Shown here one piece after another: positions 19,065 through 29,033 of a stretch of DNA of 64,000 nt. Origin of the DNA: Ferroplasma acidarmanus Fer1 (GTDB lineage Archaea > Thermoplasmatota > Thermoplasmata > Thermoplasmatales > Thermoplasmataceae); NCBI RefSeq assembly GCF_000152265.2, contig NC_021592.1, positions 558,001-622,000 of the forward strand. The letters are read 5' to 3'. Both the position numbers and the translations under genes were made by a program. The notes below the pieces were generated by a model. It was not told the DNA's origin and searched no databases. It saw nothing but the letters and a program-made list of their open reading frames with translations. Position 1 is the first letter of the stretch. Every line of letters starts with the position of its first letter.

Positions 19065-19177
19065 TGATTATCATTATTGTATTAACTATAGGCTTAAAAA
19101 TCTTTTTAAATATATAAAGCAACAAATTTTTAGAGGTCAATTCATAAAGTCTATTTATATCAGGGATATTACAAATT

Positions 19178-19690
19178 ATGATAAAAGTTGGCAAAGGGTT
19201 ATATGTTGCAGATACGGCCGTAATAATAGGGAATGTAACAGTAGGTGATAATGTTACAATAATGGATTCCGCAGTTATACGGGCAGACCAGAATTCAATA
19301 AAAATTGGCGATAACAGCAACATTCAGGACAATGCAACGATACATGTTGACCTTGATTGCGAGACAGTAATAGGAAAAAACGTTTCAGTAGGGCATAACG
19401 CTATTGTGCATGGTGCTATTGTAGATGACGATGTCCTGGTAGGTATGGGAGCAATAGTGTTGAATAAGGCGCACCTGAGGCCCGGAACAGTGGTTGCTGC
19501 CGGCACTGTGATACCTGAGAACTTTGAGTCCGATGGGAATTGCATGATAGCAGGAGTGCCTGGAAAGGTTAAAAGGACAGGTGAACAGTATTTTACAATG
19601 GCTCATCTTAATTCTCTTGAATATTTGAAGCTAAACAAAGATTTCAGGGAAGGAAAATACGAAATTATGAAAGGAAATAGGCATGAATAA
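19178..19690 (+). CDS. Gamma-carbonic anhydrase-like left-handed beta-helix protein
   Basis: A 170-residue protein built of hexapeptide repeats (VTVGDNVTIMDSAVIRADQNSIKIGDNSNIQDNATIHVD...). Candidate zinc-binding histidines are in TIHVD and in VGHNAIVHG, at the usual spacing for the Cam/YrdA group. Members are trimers; some have carbonic anhydrase activity, many have none known. A C-terminal helix follows (YLKLNKDFREGKYEIMKG). Its stop overlaps the start of cobS by 8 bp. Confidence 0.8.
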   Translation: MIKVGKGLYVADTAVIIGNVTVGDNVTIMDSAVIRADQNSIKIGDNSNIQDNATIHVDLDCETVIGKNVSVGHNAIVHGAIVDDDVLVGMGAIVLNKAHLRPGTVVAAGTVIPENFESDGNCMIAGVPGKVKRTGEQYFTMAHLNSLEYLKLNKDFREGKYEIMKGNRHE

Positions 19691-20429
19691 ATACGTGGAA
19701 GGGCTAATATCAGCAATTTCTTTTTTCACAATAATACCATTAGGGGGAAACTATAAAATAACCGGCTATACCATGTATTTTTTCACCTTCACGGGGCTTA
19801 TTGTTGGATTGATAGCAGGCATTCCATACCTGGTTCTAAGGCCGTATAATTCCCTTATAGCGTCCACGGTTTCAGTTGCTATTATTATCCTCTTATACGG
19901 ATTCAACCATCTTGATTCCATAATGGACTTTGGTGATTCCATCATGGTAAGGGGCAAAGAGGAAAAACAACGTGTTATAAAGGATAGATATACGGGCTCC
20001 GGCGGCATTGGCATGTTATTTATTATATATATTCCTGCCATCGCATTTCTCACTTATTTTAAGCCGGTTACAGGTTTTTTCATAATTATTGCGGGGGAAA
20101 TGGCATCGAAATACGCCACATTATTTTCCATGTACAGGGCCAAAGCATTCGGTGAAGGACTCGGGAAAATGTTCATTGATAAGGTAAGCGCAAATGCAAT
20201 AGTTTTGAATGTAATCCCTTTGCTGCTTGCATTCGCATTTAATCTCTATAATATAGCAATAATTGCCGCTCTGATATTTTTATCATATTTCATGAGGTCT
20301 GCAATGGAAAAACATTACGGGGGGTTAAATGGTGATCTGGCCGGCAGCATTGGGGAAATATCCCGCCTGCTTTTCTATGCCATAACCTTTGTATTTATAG
20401 CCTTAAAATTAAACCTATTTCTTCTTTAG
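19683..20429 (+). CDS. cobS: Adenosylcobinamide-GDP ribazoletransferase
   Basis: A 248-residue integral membrane enzyme of the CobS family that joins alpha-ribazole phosphate and adenosylcobinamide-GDP in the last stage of cobalamin assembly. The acidic motif FNHLDSIMDFGDSIMVRGKEEKQRVIKDRYTGSGGIG corresponds to the conserved HLDGLADTxDG region with the downstream KDSRxGxxG. About six hydrophobic segments follow. It overlaps the upstream hexapeptide gene. No other cobalamin genes are in the window. Confidence 0.85.
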   Translation: MNKYVEGLISAISFFTIIPLGGNYKITGYTMYFFTFTGLIVGLIAGIPYLVLRPYNSLIASTVSVAIIILLYGFNHLDSIMDFGDSIMVRGKEEKQRVIKDRYTGSGGIGMLFIIYIPAIAFLTYFKPVTGFFIIIAGEMASKYATLFSMYRAKAFGEGLGKMFIDKVSANAIVLNVIPLLLAFAFNLYNIAIIAALIFLSYFMRSAMEKHYGGLNGDLAGSIGEISRLLFYAITFVFIALKLNLFLL

Positions 20430-20798
20430 CTTTATGGAAAGCATCTGGTCATATTTCAGGGTATATTTGATTTTTTTATTCCTTATCTCATGTGCAACTT
20501 TTTCTGTAAGCTCCTCTATTTCCTCTGAAATAATGTTCCTGTAGATTGTCAATTCTTTTCTATCCTGTGGGAATATCATTTTAAACCTTGTATTTTCCCT
20601 TCTGTACCCGAAAGGTTTTTTATTTTTCCTTATCTCTTCCATATTCAATTCCAGCAGGATATCATCAAATTGCTTCTCCTCCTGGTTTAATTTTGATTCA
20701 CTTTCAACGATTTCCCACATATCAGGAAAGTATTTTTCCAGATCCTTCCACTGGAAATTTTCATCAAATATAATATGGCCACTATAATTTTTCACCAT
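20415..20798 (-). CDS. Hypothetical protein
   Basis: A 127-residue protein from ATG 20798 (a TTG two codons upstream is possible) that I do not recognise. It is charged, with an acidic middle (ESESKLNQEEKQFDDILLELNMEEIRKNKK) and a lysine-rich end. It converges on cobS with a 15-bp overlap and is divergent from the ArsR-type gene. No motif suggests a reaction. Confidence 0.55.
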   Translation of the reverse strand: MVKNYSGHIIFDENFQWKDLEKYFPDMWEIVESESKLNQEEKQFDDILLELNMEEIRKNKKPFGYRRENTRFKMIFPQDRKELTIYRNIISEEIEELTEKVAHEIRNKKIKYTLKYDQMLSIKLKKK

Positions 20799-20876
20799 TG
20801 CCAATATATAGATAATACATTAAGTTTTTCTTTGAACTTAGAAATGATTATATTTTATTGTGCTATAGTGTATAGA

Positions 20877-22423
<1,547 letters not shown>

Positions 22424-23056
22424 TTATTCCTCGTCCTTACTTTTGCTGGATATAAGAAATCTGCATGCGCTGTATCCATTTACCTGCCTGTGCGTAGATT
22501 TTACATTTGCATCTAAAACCTGTGAAAACATCTTTGTTTCCATGGAGCATGCAATACCAAAGTTTTTTGAAATAGAAAGTATAGGGCAGTTATACTCTAT
22601 TAACTCAAAATTTCCCTGGGCTCTTTTAACCTCCGGATAATAATCCGCATTTCTCCTGAGTATAGCAAGCTCATTTACCTTTTCATCAAGATTTTTTCCC
22701 CTCATGGCACCGGTATATTCAGATCTAACTTTTGAATACCTGTCCTTTAGAAATTCTTCGAGAAGTTTTTCATTGCCGGTAGTTTTTATAAAATCCATGA
22801 AATCATTTAGCATTGAATCAGAACTGTTTCCCAGCTTATTGTTTGATACTGGCAAAGCATAAAATATAAAAGAAGGCCTTCCTACCTTTTTCTTTACTAT
22901 TTTCCTGGCCACGGCTCCCTGCTGTTCAAGAGCAGAAATATGATTAAGGACTGCCATTTTTGATATGCTCATTTTTTCGGCCAGTTCATCAAGGGTCAGG
23001 CCCGGAAATTCTTTCAATAAAAGTATTATTTTTACCGGTGTTGGATATTCTTCCAT
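22424..23056 (-). CDS. SufR-like winged-helix regulator with cysteine cluster
   Basis: A 210-residue regulator. The N-terminal winged helix (TLDELAEKMSISKMAVLNHISALEQQGAVARK...GRPSFIFY) is like the COG2345/SufR group. The C-terminal part has C157, C170 and C198 in LIEYNCPIL, FGIACSME and GYSACRFLI. SufR-type Fe-S sensors have C-x12-C-x13-C-x14-C; here the first spacing (x12) is exact, the third cysteine position is Asn184, and the last is one residue short. A labile Fe-S cluster is therefore possible. Its stop abuts that of trm56-HD; its targets are unknown. Confidence 0.7.
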   Translation of the reverse strand: MEEYPTPVKIILLLKEFPGLTLDELAEKMSISKMAVLNHISALEQQGAVARKIVKKKVGRPSFIFYALPVSNNKLGNSSDSMLNDFMDFIKTTGNEKLLEEFLKDRYSKVRSEYTGAMRGKNLDEKVNELAILRRNADYYPEVKRAQGNFELIEYNCPILSISKNFGIACSMETKMFSQVLDANVKSTHRQVNGYSACRFLISSKSKDEE

Positions 23057-23153
23057 GGAAATGAATCCAGTTATAATATAAATATATATCTATTTTACTT
23101 TATAAAGTTTATAAATTATTATCCATATATAATATGCTTGCGTATCTAATATT

Positions 23154-23357
23154 ATGGCACCATTAGATCCACGTGATATTGGAATTTATAATGATAGAAA
23201 GAAGTCCGAAATAGATGTGTATATCGATAGGGAATGGAATGGAGACAGATCCTGGCTTTATAAGAAGCATAATTATGAACAGAAACGCCATAGGACACAC
23301 CGTTACTGTATCCGGAAAATATTAGTATCCATAAAATCCATATTCGGGAAAGCCTGA
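23154..23357 (+). CDS. Small hypothetical basic protein
   Basis: A 67-codon frame starting at ATG 23154, rich in Arg, Lys and Tyr, ending in a short hydrophobic-basic tail (RKILVSIKSIFGKA). TATATAATATG lies about 25 bp upstream, which would fit a leaderless gene divergent from the SufR-like regulator. The minus-strand frame over the same bases has no promoter I can see. I do not recognise the product, and the call is weak. Confidence 0.35.
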   Translation: MAPLDPRDIGIYNDRKKSEIDVYIDREWNGDRSWLYKKHNYEQKRHRTHRYCIRKILVSIKSIFGKA

Positions 23358-23493
23358 CTGGGGACATGGAACGTTTCATGCACAATTTATTAGACAGAAT
23401 TTAAATGGGTGTGCTAAATTATGTGGTTTACATTCGACTTATTGAAATTATGTGATATGGGCTACAACATAACTGGAGGCAAAATAAAATATA

Positions 23494-24723
23494 TTATTGC
23501 CCGGAGGTTTTTTTATAAGATGAAATCTTCTTTTTAATGCTTAAATTCATACGCTTTAAGAATGCATTGTTAATTGCTAAATATAATACAGAAACTACGA
23601 GGCTGCTCATGGCAATTAAAAGCCAGAATGTAGCCGTTGCACTTTCGTAATATGATAGCATATACAATCCGACTATTGAACCTGAAAATGAACCAAAGCT
23701 TATGAATAAATTATATATCCCTATGTAAGTTCCCTTCATGTTGTTTGGGGCAATGGAAGTTATTATTGTCTGTGTTGTAGGTGCAACAAAATCTTCACCG
23801 ACAGTCATAATCCCCATGGATAAAAGGAAATAGTCTATGTTTTTTGAAAACATAAGAACTATAAAACCCAGAAAATAGAATAGCATGCCCACTGACCGGA
23901 ACAATACGGGCCTTGTTTCCCTGTTCATTAGTTTGAAAATGGGATACTGCAATAAAACTACGAGAATGCCGTTCAGTGAGTAAATATAAGCCAAATAAAG
24001 TATTGGCAACCCCTCAAAGTCAAATGCATACAGTGTTAATGATGCCCCTCTTTGCCTTAAAACAAAGGCCATGATAATGCCTATAATTATAAATAAAATA
24101 AAAAACCTGTCCTTATATGCCAGTTTGATGTCATTCTTTGTTAAATATTCTATTTTAGACGGGAAATAGGTTTCTTTAACGTTGAAATATAATATTATTA
24201 TTTCTATGAACGTTGCTATACCTGCCATTAGGAATATGTATTGAAAGCCGTAAACAGATAAAATAGCACCGAGTATAGGCCCTATAGCCGCACCGGCATT
24301 TGCCATGACCCTTATTTCAGTATAGCCCGATAATCTCTGCTTCAGGGATGTGACATCAGCTATTGAAGCCTGTATAGCGGGATATTGCAATGCATTTATG
24401 GCAATTGTTGAATAGAACAGCCCTATCAATAACATGACAGGAAGCCTGTAAAGTACGGTAAAATACATAGATATATACAACAATCCTGCGGGGACAGGGA
24501 TTAATATTAAAAATACTCTCCGCCCAATTCTATCGGTCAATATTCCGGAATAATACTGTATTGCAGACATCAATAAAATTGCAACGCCCAAAACTATTCC
24601 AGTTTCTATAAATGATATGTGGTATATAAAAACAAATATTAAAGGCAGGAATATGAAGGAAGATACCCTGCCCGATGCACGTATTAGCCTTGTGAGGCCC
24701 AGATAGAACACCCTTCTATCCAA
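23494..24723 (-). CDS. Major facilitator superfamily transporter
   Basis: A 409-residue membrane protein with about 12 hydrophobic segments. It shows the MFS loop 2-3 motif GILTDRIGRRVF and a TM5-like NAGAAIGPILGAIL segment, as in drug/H+ antiporters. The start is a TTG at 24723: GGGGTG lies 6 bp before it and there is no nearer ATG. Substrate unknown. It stands alone. Confidence 0.8.
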   Translation of the reverse strand: MDRRVFYLGLTRLIRASGRVSSFIFLPLIFVFIYHISFIETGIVLGVAILLMSAIQYYSGILTDRIGRRVFLILIPVPAGLLYISMYFTVLYRLPVMLLIGLFYSTIAINALQYPAIQASIADVTSLKQRLSGYTEIRVMANAGAAIGPILGAILSVYGFQYIFLMAGIATFIEIIILYFNVKETYFPSKIEYLTKNDIKLAYKDRFFILFIIIGIIMAFVLRQRGASLTLYAFDFEGLPILYLAYIYSLNGILVVLLQYPIFKLMNRETRPVLFRSVGMLFYFLGFIVLMFSKNIDYFLLSMGIMTVGEDFVAPTTQTIITSIAPNNMKGTYIGIYNLFISFGSFSGSIVGLYMLSYYESATATFWLLIAMSSLVVSVLYLAINNAFLKRMNLSIKKKISSYKKTSGQ

Positions 24724-25127
24724 TTATTACACCCCGGATTGAATTACATAGTAAATCCTGATGAAATTGCGGGCTACGGGAGAAGTAGAAAGAAACATAT
24801 TATGCTTTATAATTTACCAGTATATTATTTTTTACTTGATTTTTAATATGTGTAAAGGATTGTTTTTCCAGAGGATGGCTAACATATAATTTTTAGTGGA
24901 CATGCCTGCATAAAATCAATAGAAATGGTATATGCCAGAATGTAAGTAATTCCAATCTAAACAAACAGGAAAATTATATGATAGTGTTGAATGGAAGTAC
25001 TTTAATATTAAACTAAAAAACTGTTAGAAATTAAGTGTGACATAGCTTCCGCTCTCCAATTATCAACAAAGATGTGCCAATGTGTTAATTCGATAAAATT
25101 TATATTTTACCCCTGCATGTTTGTCAT
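24724..25127. other. Intergenic region, no gene seen
   Basis: The 404 bp between the MFS gene and the DsrE-like gene hold no convincing frame or RNA. AAATTTATATTTTA around 25096-25109 is a TATA-like stretch about 25 bp before the downstream ATG. Confidence 0.3.
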
Positions 25128-25472
25128 ATGTCTGGAAAATACCTTATAATAATATCTTCTGGTCTTGACCAGAAAGGGAAGATGATTGTTGGGCTAAATT
25201 TTGCAAAGAACATTTACAGGAAAAAACTGGCAGAAGATGTTAAAGTCGTATTCTTTGGGCCAAGCGAAGAGTCTCTGGCAAAGCATGATCCTGATGTTGA
25301 CACCCTCTTAAAAATACTGAGAGATATGAACGTTATACAGATTGCCTGCAGTGGATATGCTGTTGCCAAGAATGTAAGTGAAGATATATCAAAAATAGGA
25401 ATGAAGCTGGAAGACGTTTCTGATACTATTACTAATTTTGCGGATCAGGGTTATAGAATAATAACATTCTGA
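25128..25472 (+). CDS. DsrE-family protein
   Basis: A 114-residue small alpha/beta protein. Its features fit the DsrE/DsrF fold: YLIIISSGLDQKGKMIVGLNFAKNI, then VKVVFFGPSEESLAKHDPDVDTLLKILRDMNVIQIACSGYAVAKNVSEDISKIGMKL. One cysteine (Cys84 in QIACSGYA) sits where sulfur-carrier DsrE proteins have theirs, but a sulfur-transfer role is not proven. The promoter suggests a leaderless transcript. It is monocistronic. Confidence 0.75.
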   Translation: MSGKYLIIISSGLDQKGKMIVGLNFAKNIYRKKLAEDVKVVFFGPSEESLAKHDPDVDTLLKILRDMNVIQIACSGYAVAKNVSEDISKIGMKLEDVSDTITNFADQGYRIITF

Positions 25473-25813
25473 TCTTCAGAGGGCGCAACTTCAGTGGTGC
25501 GGTATCGCTTCCCGTTAAGGAAAATTTTATTTTACGATCCAATCCGCAGGGAAGCCCATGATTTTTGCAGTAAATCAAACCGGGAATGCTAAACAAGGCC
25601 TTTGAAGAAATTCGTGGATAAGCATAACTTAAAAAATAGTAAACTTTTATGAATGGGCTCTTAATTCCAGGGAATATACACTCTAAAAATTTTTTTTTAA
25701 TAACCTGTACACAAATTCCAGCTTCGTTGAATTTGCGTGATGGAGTTAAATGGTACGATATGCGGAGAGAATGCTTTTATAAGAAACTTTTTATTATTGT
25801 TTATTATCTTTAA
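25473..25813. other. Intergenic region with poly-T tract
   Basis: These 341 bp separate the DsrE-like gene from the decayed DUF2283 gene. A T-run near 25690-25700 could end transcription on the plus strand. I see no open frame of note. Confidence 0.3.
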
Positions 25814-26067
25814 ATGATGAAAATTCAATATGATATCGTAGCCGACACTTTATATATATACCTAACTAATTTAAAAATTGTTGACACCATTCCTGATAAT
25901 AAAAATGAGAATATTTTTTTGATGTATCAAAATATGGAAAAATAGTAGGCATAGAAATTTTAAATGCGAGTCTTACGGATCTTAAATCGGTTAAAAATCG
26001 ATTAAAACATTATAAAATAAATATACCGGAACTCAGAATTTTTGGCACAATAAAAACATTGGATTAA
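25814..26067 (+). pseudogene. DUF2283 protein gene with a single-base frameshift
   Basis: The first frame from ATG 25814 reads MMKIQYDIVADTLYIYLTN...VDTIPDN, the start of a DUF2283 protein, and then breaks in a run of seven T at 25914-25920. One added T would restore the frame to FDVSKYGKIVGIEILNAS and on to the stop at 26065. DUF2283 proteins are small and are often encoded beside DUF4258 proteins, as here, which has prompted suggestions of a toxin-antitoxin-like pair. A homopolymer run makes a sequencing error or phase variation as likely as true decay. Confidence 0.65.
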
Positions 26068-26069
26068 AT

Positions 26070-26204
26070 ATGATAATATTATCATCGCACGCATCGGACA
26101 GAATTAAAGAAAGGTCAATAAAAACGAGTGAAATTGAAACAACCATTATTGCTCCGAACAAATCAATAAAGGAAGATTTTGAATTGAACACATGCCTTAA
26201 TTAA
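26070..26204 (+). CDS. DUF4258-like protein, short or truncated
   Basis: A 44-codon frame two bases after the DUF2283 stop. MIILSSHASDRIKERSIKTSEIETTIIAPNKSI matches the start of DUF4258 domains (SxHAxxRxxERxI). Family members are usually 65-90 residues, so the C-terminal strands are missing. Its stop overlaps by 4 bp the stop of the converging vapC gene, suggesting the end was replaced during rearrangement. Activity is doubtful. Confidence 0.5.
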   Translation: MIILSSHASDRIKERSIKTSEIETTIIAPNKSIKEDFELNTCLN

Positions 26205-26584
26205 AGGTCTCTACTCATCCTTACAGTTATCCTGGAACTTGCAACTCTAAATAGTTTTATATCGTCAGTTATTAGGCCATAGCCTTTTTCTATTGCAGAT
26301 ACAAGAAATGACGAATCATAGAATGTTAGGCCCTCCTTCAAGGCAAGGGACAATACAGAAGACCATGTCGGAATAACCTGTTCTATAGAATTAATCAACT
26401 CAAATAAAACTGAACCAATATCTTTTGCTTCTTCCTGTGTTATTGTATTCTTAATATTACTGTTTTTCCATATAACGTTTCCAACTTCATAAACTGCAAG
26501 AGGTATAGTTGCATTATCCATGATTTCCGTATACTTGCCCCGCTGGAACAGGTTAAATATTGAAGAGGTATCTAATATATTCAT
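26201..26584 (-). CDS. vapC: VapC-type PIN-domain toxin
   Basis: A 127-residue PIN nuclease. Asp5 in MNILDTSS, the Glu in AVYEVGNVIW, and the acidic residues in LTFYDSSFLVSAIEKGYGLITDD form the usual metal site. VapC toxins cleave tRNA or rRNA until bound by VapB. The gene overlaps the vapB stop by 4 bp, the usual layout with antitoxin first. It lies just outside the left end of the integrated element. Confidence 0.85.
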   Translation of the reverse strand: MNILDTSSIFNLFQRGKYTEIMDNATIPLAVYEVGNVIWKNSNIKNTITQEEAKDIGSVLFELINSIEQVIPTWSSVLSLALKEGLTFYDSSFLVSAIEKGYGLITDDIKLFRVASSRITVRMSRDL

Positions 26585-26808
26585 CTGTCCCTATCCTCTC
26601 TGATATCTTTTACTAATTCATCCATTTTTAATTTCGATAAAGTGGGTGCTATTTTTTTCATTTTTTCCATCAGTTCGTTATTCCTGTACTTTTTAATTTC
26701 ATAGTGTATGGCTTTTCTAATAAGCTCAGTCGGGTTTATACCAAGTTTTCTTAATTCTTCCCTATCTTCTTCGGTAATTTTCGCGGATAGTGTTGTATAC
26801 TTAGACAT
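26581..26808 (-). CDS. vapB: VapB-type antitoxin
   Basis: A 75-residue protein from ATG 26808 (KYTTLSAKITEEDREELRKLGINPTELIRKAIHYEIKKY), a ribbon-helix-helix-like N-terminal half followed by a charged C-terminal tail that should wrap the toxin. The open frame extends seven codons further upstream, but MSKYTTLS is the natural start. It overlaps vapC by 4 bp. Autorepression would be expected. Confidence 0.78.
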   Translation of the reverse strand: MSKYTTLSAKITEEDREELRKLGINPTELIRKAIHYEIKKYRNNELMEKMKKIAPTLSKLKMDELVKDIREDRDR

Positions 26809-27217
26809 ACGGCAATATATACTACACATATTTATAAATTATTGTAATACGTATATAACTACAACATTTCATCGGATAAAAATAGTCCAGAATAACCATG
26901 CGGCCAAAGCCTGTGTATCATGCATATGACCATATAAAATTGAAGTTGTTTTCTGTTTTGAAGTCTTCTCTGAATGATTGCGATTTTTGTTTTTATCATA
27001 AACAGGTAACTCTGTTTAATCGTATGTTAACTTCAGCAAAAAATTGTAATATTCCCTTCCATTAATGGCCATAAAAACTTAAGCGACCCATTTTCCATTG
27101 TAATAATCTAAAGTAATAGCAAGATTATAGATATATGCCAACCATAAAAACATTCAATGCTTTGAAGTTATACCCCGATAGTACTTAATGAGAAACCAAT
27201 ATAAAAGGAAGATTTGC
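26809..27217. other. Intergenic region left of the element boundary
   Basis: These 409 bp between vapB and the integrase remnant show no supported gene. The right part is the chromosomal or older-element flank next to the 188-bp repeat; it has no similarity to the integrase upstream sequence at 57 kb, so the remnant there is truncated. Confidence 0.35.
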
Positions 27218-27405
27218 GTTCAAATCCTGGTAGGCCATACCCGCATTGAGACCACAACAAGGTATACTCACTTAACACAAAAAGAGGTTGGAGAAGCTGT
27301 AAAAGAAAGTGTTGAGGCCTTATTTCGCCTCAATCGGCAAATGACGGATTTTGAGTGGGAGCAGTTGGGGGCTGACCCTAATGTAGTGGAAGCACTGGGA
27401 TTTGA
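27218..27405 (+). repeat. Left copy of the 188-bp attachment-site repeat
   Basis: This block is repeated directly at 57742-57929 with five mismatches, all in the first 85 bp; the last 100 bp or so are identical. It contains the integrase codons from VQILVGH onward, including the last catalytic His and Tyr, and ends in the 3' third of tRNA-Trp (antisense, stopping in the T-loop at GGGATTTGA). It marks the left border of the integrated element. Confidence 0.9.
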
Positions 27406-27580
27406 GCGTTTTAGTATGATAGCTCCCATTTACCATTACAAACGGAATGTTATGAGGTTTATTCGTTCGGTTAAAAGAAGGTACTTGAAATCATTAATTA
27501 ATATGTTTAATGCCAAGCCTATTAGGCTCATACATGGAAATGACTATTTTTTAAAATATATGGCAAATGTGGAGAGGTAA
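27218..27580 (+). pseudogene. Integrase C-terminal fragment joined to element DNA
   Basis: An open frame holding the last quarter of the tyrosine integrase (VQILVGHTRIETTTRYTHLTQ...GFE), lacking the N-terminal and most catalytic residues. After the att border at 27405 it runs on in frame for 58 codons, RFSMIAPIYHYKRNVMRFIRSVKRRYLKS..., very basic, to a stop at 27578. In the circular form of the element this tail would be joined to the intact integrase at 57010. As it stands here, there is no start with a ribosome site. Confidence 0.75.
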
Positions 27581-27584
27581 TAAC

Positions 27585-27992
27585 ATGGATAAATTATTTT
27601 TTAAAAGTCATACGGAAATGTACATTTCGAGCTATAAGTTATTTAGAGTTCAATTGAGGGAATGCACGAGAGCTGGCAAGTTTAAGAATTTTAACATATT
27701 TACTCTTGAGAGCAATCATGCTAACTTATTAACTGATATTGCAAATAAAATATTGCCCACTTACATAAACAACAAATCAGGAACCGGTGTTAGGATCAAT
27801 ATAGCTAGTGGAAAATACGTATTCTTTGCAACGTTAATTTATATGTACATTCTTACGTTTATTCGTAAGTGCATATGCCAACCGTTTAAACTATTAAGAA
27901 TACGGGGTTTTAAATTTCAATGTACATCGAAATTATTCTACAGGTATTTGCAGAGCCTCTATTTTTTTGTGTTTATTAATATGTATGTTTAA
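27585..27992 (+). CDS. Hypothetical element protein
   Basis: A 135-residue frame from ATG 27585, chosen for the strong GGAGAGGT 6 bp upstream; this overlaps no supported gene and follows the integrase tail frame directly. The N-terminal half is soluble and basic, the C-terminal half has a hydrophobic stretch (YVFFATLIYMYILTFI). I do not recognise it. In the circular element it would lie directly downstream of the integrase and could be cotranscribed with it. Confidence 0.5.
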   Translation: MDKLFFKSHTEMYISSYKLFRVQLRECTRAGKFKNFNIFTLESNHANLLTDIANKILPTYINNKSGTGVRINIASGKYVFFATLIYMYILTFIRKCICQPFKLLRIRGFKFQCTSKLFYRYLQSLYFFVFINMYV

Positions 27993-28066
27993 AATATTTA
28001 TTTTATTTATATTATTTATTATTATAAATTAATTAAAAAGAATAATTAAATTGAAAAGGTGAAAAA

Positions 28067-28777
28067 ATGGACAAAAGATACAGAACTCCGGGTAGACCCT
28101 CTTTAGGAAAAGAGAAAAAGCCATCGAGGCATATAATATCAGATAATGATATAGAGATATTTCTACATGACCATCCTGAAATCAATGCTTCGGAGGTATT
28201 CCAGGATACAATTCATTCAATGATGCCACATGGACCTGATGAAATAAGGCTTGAGGCTTTGAATAAGAGAAAAAGCGAAATAGAAATAGAACTAAATGAG
28301 ATCATGCCGGAAATAAAGAGGCTTAAGGAACGAATCAGCTCTCAGAAGAGAATAAAACTGGAAGCAAACCTTGAATCAGATTATGAAGCATGGTATCTAA
28401 GGAGTTTAGTTCAGAGTGATATATTCAGAATAAGCGAAGTAGTGCCGCTGGACATATATTCTACAATTAAAAGATGGATTGAGGAAGGAAAAATAAAACC
28501 ACATGAAATAATAGAAAAAGAAGATGAAGTTTTTATTTCCAATTCAGCTACTATATTTACCAGACAGAAACTAATTCGGCTGGGATGTTTGAAAGGGATG
28601 AAAGTAATACCCGCAAAAAATAAAGAACATATGTCCCCTATGAAAGAGGAATTTGGGGTTTATGGCAGATACAAAATTTCATTTGATTATGAACTGTTTG
28701 AGAAAGACTTCTTTGCAGGGAAAATATCCGAGGATTTGCCAGTACAGTTTTTAAGGCATATAAGCCAAAATATTTGA
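28067..28777 (+). CDS. Putative DNA-binding element protein with coiled coil
   Basis: A 236-residue protein preceded by AAAAGGTG. The basic N-terminus (RTPGRPSLGKEKKPSRHIISDNDIEIFLHDHPEINASEVFQDTIHSMM) looks like a short AT-hook-like basic patch followed by a ribbon-helix-helix. Residues about 60-97 are a charged coiled coil, and the C-terminal half is mixed. Proteins of this plan occur on archaeal plasmids and integrated elements, where copy control or partition has been proposed. No proof of function in the sequence. Confidence 0.6.
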   Translation: MDKRYRTPGRPSLGKEKKPSRHIISDNDIEIFLHDHPEINASEVFQDTIHSMMPHGPDEIRLEALNKRKSEIEIELNEIMPEIKRLKERISSQKRIKLEANLESDYEAWYLRSLVQSDIFRISEVVPLDIYSTIKRWIEEGKIKPHEIIEKEDEVFISNSATIFTRQKLIRLGCLKGMKVIPAKNKEHMSPMKEEFGVYGRYKISFDYELFEKDFFAGKISEDLPVQFLRHISQNI

Positions 28778-29033
28778 CCCTGATATTAAAAGAGAAATAA
28801 AGAGGCTTATGATTCCTACCGTATTCTAATCTGGAAGCGGAGGAGCAGATAAACTGAACACGGGATAGGTGAAGTACTAATTTAGGAGGTAAACAATAAT
28901 CTCGTGTATATGTGAGAATTAAGATCAAGCAAATTGAATGTAAACATATAACATCTGGCATAATTGATGATTTTGTTATCTCTTGATAGTGCCTGATTCC
29001 GATTTTCAAGAAATTTTATGCTATTCTTTTCTT

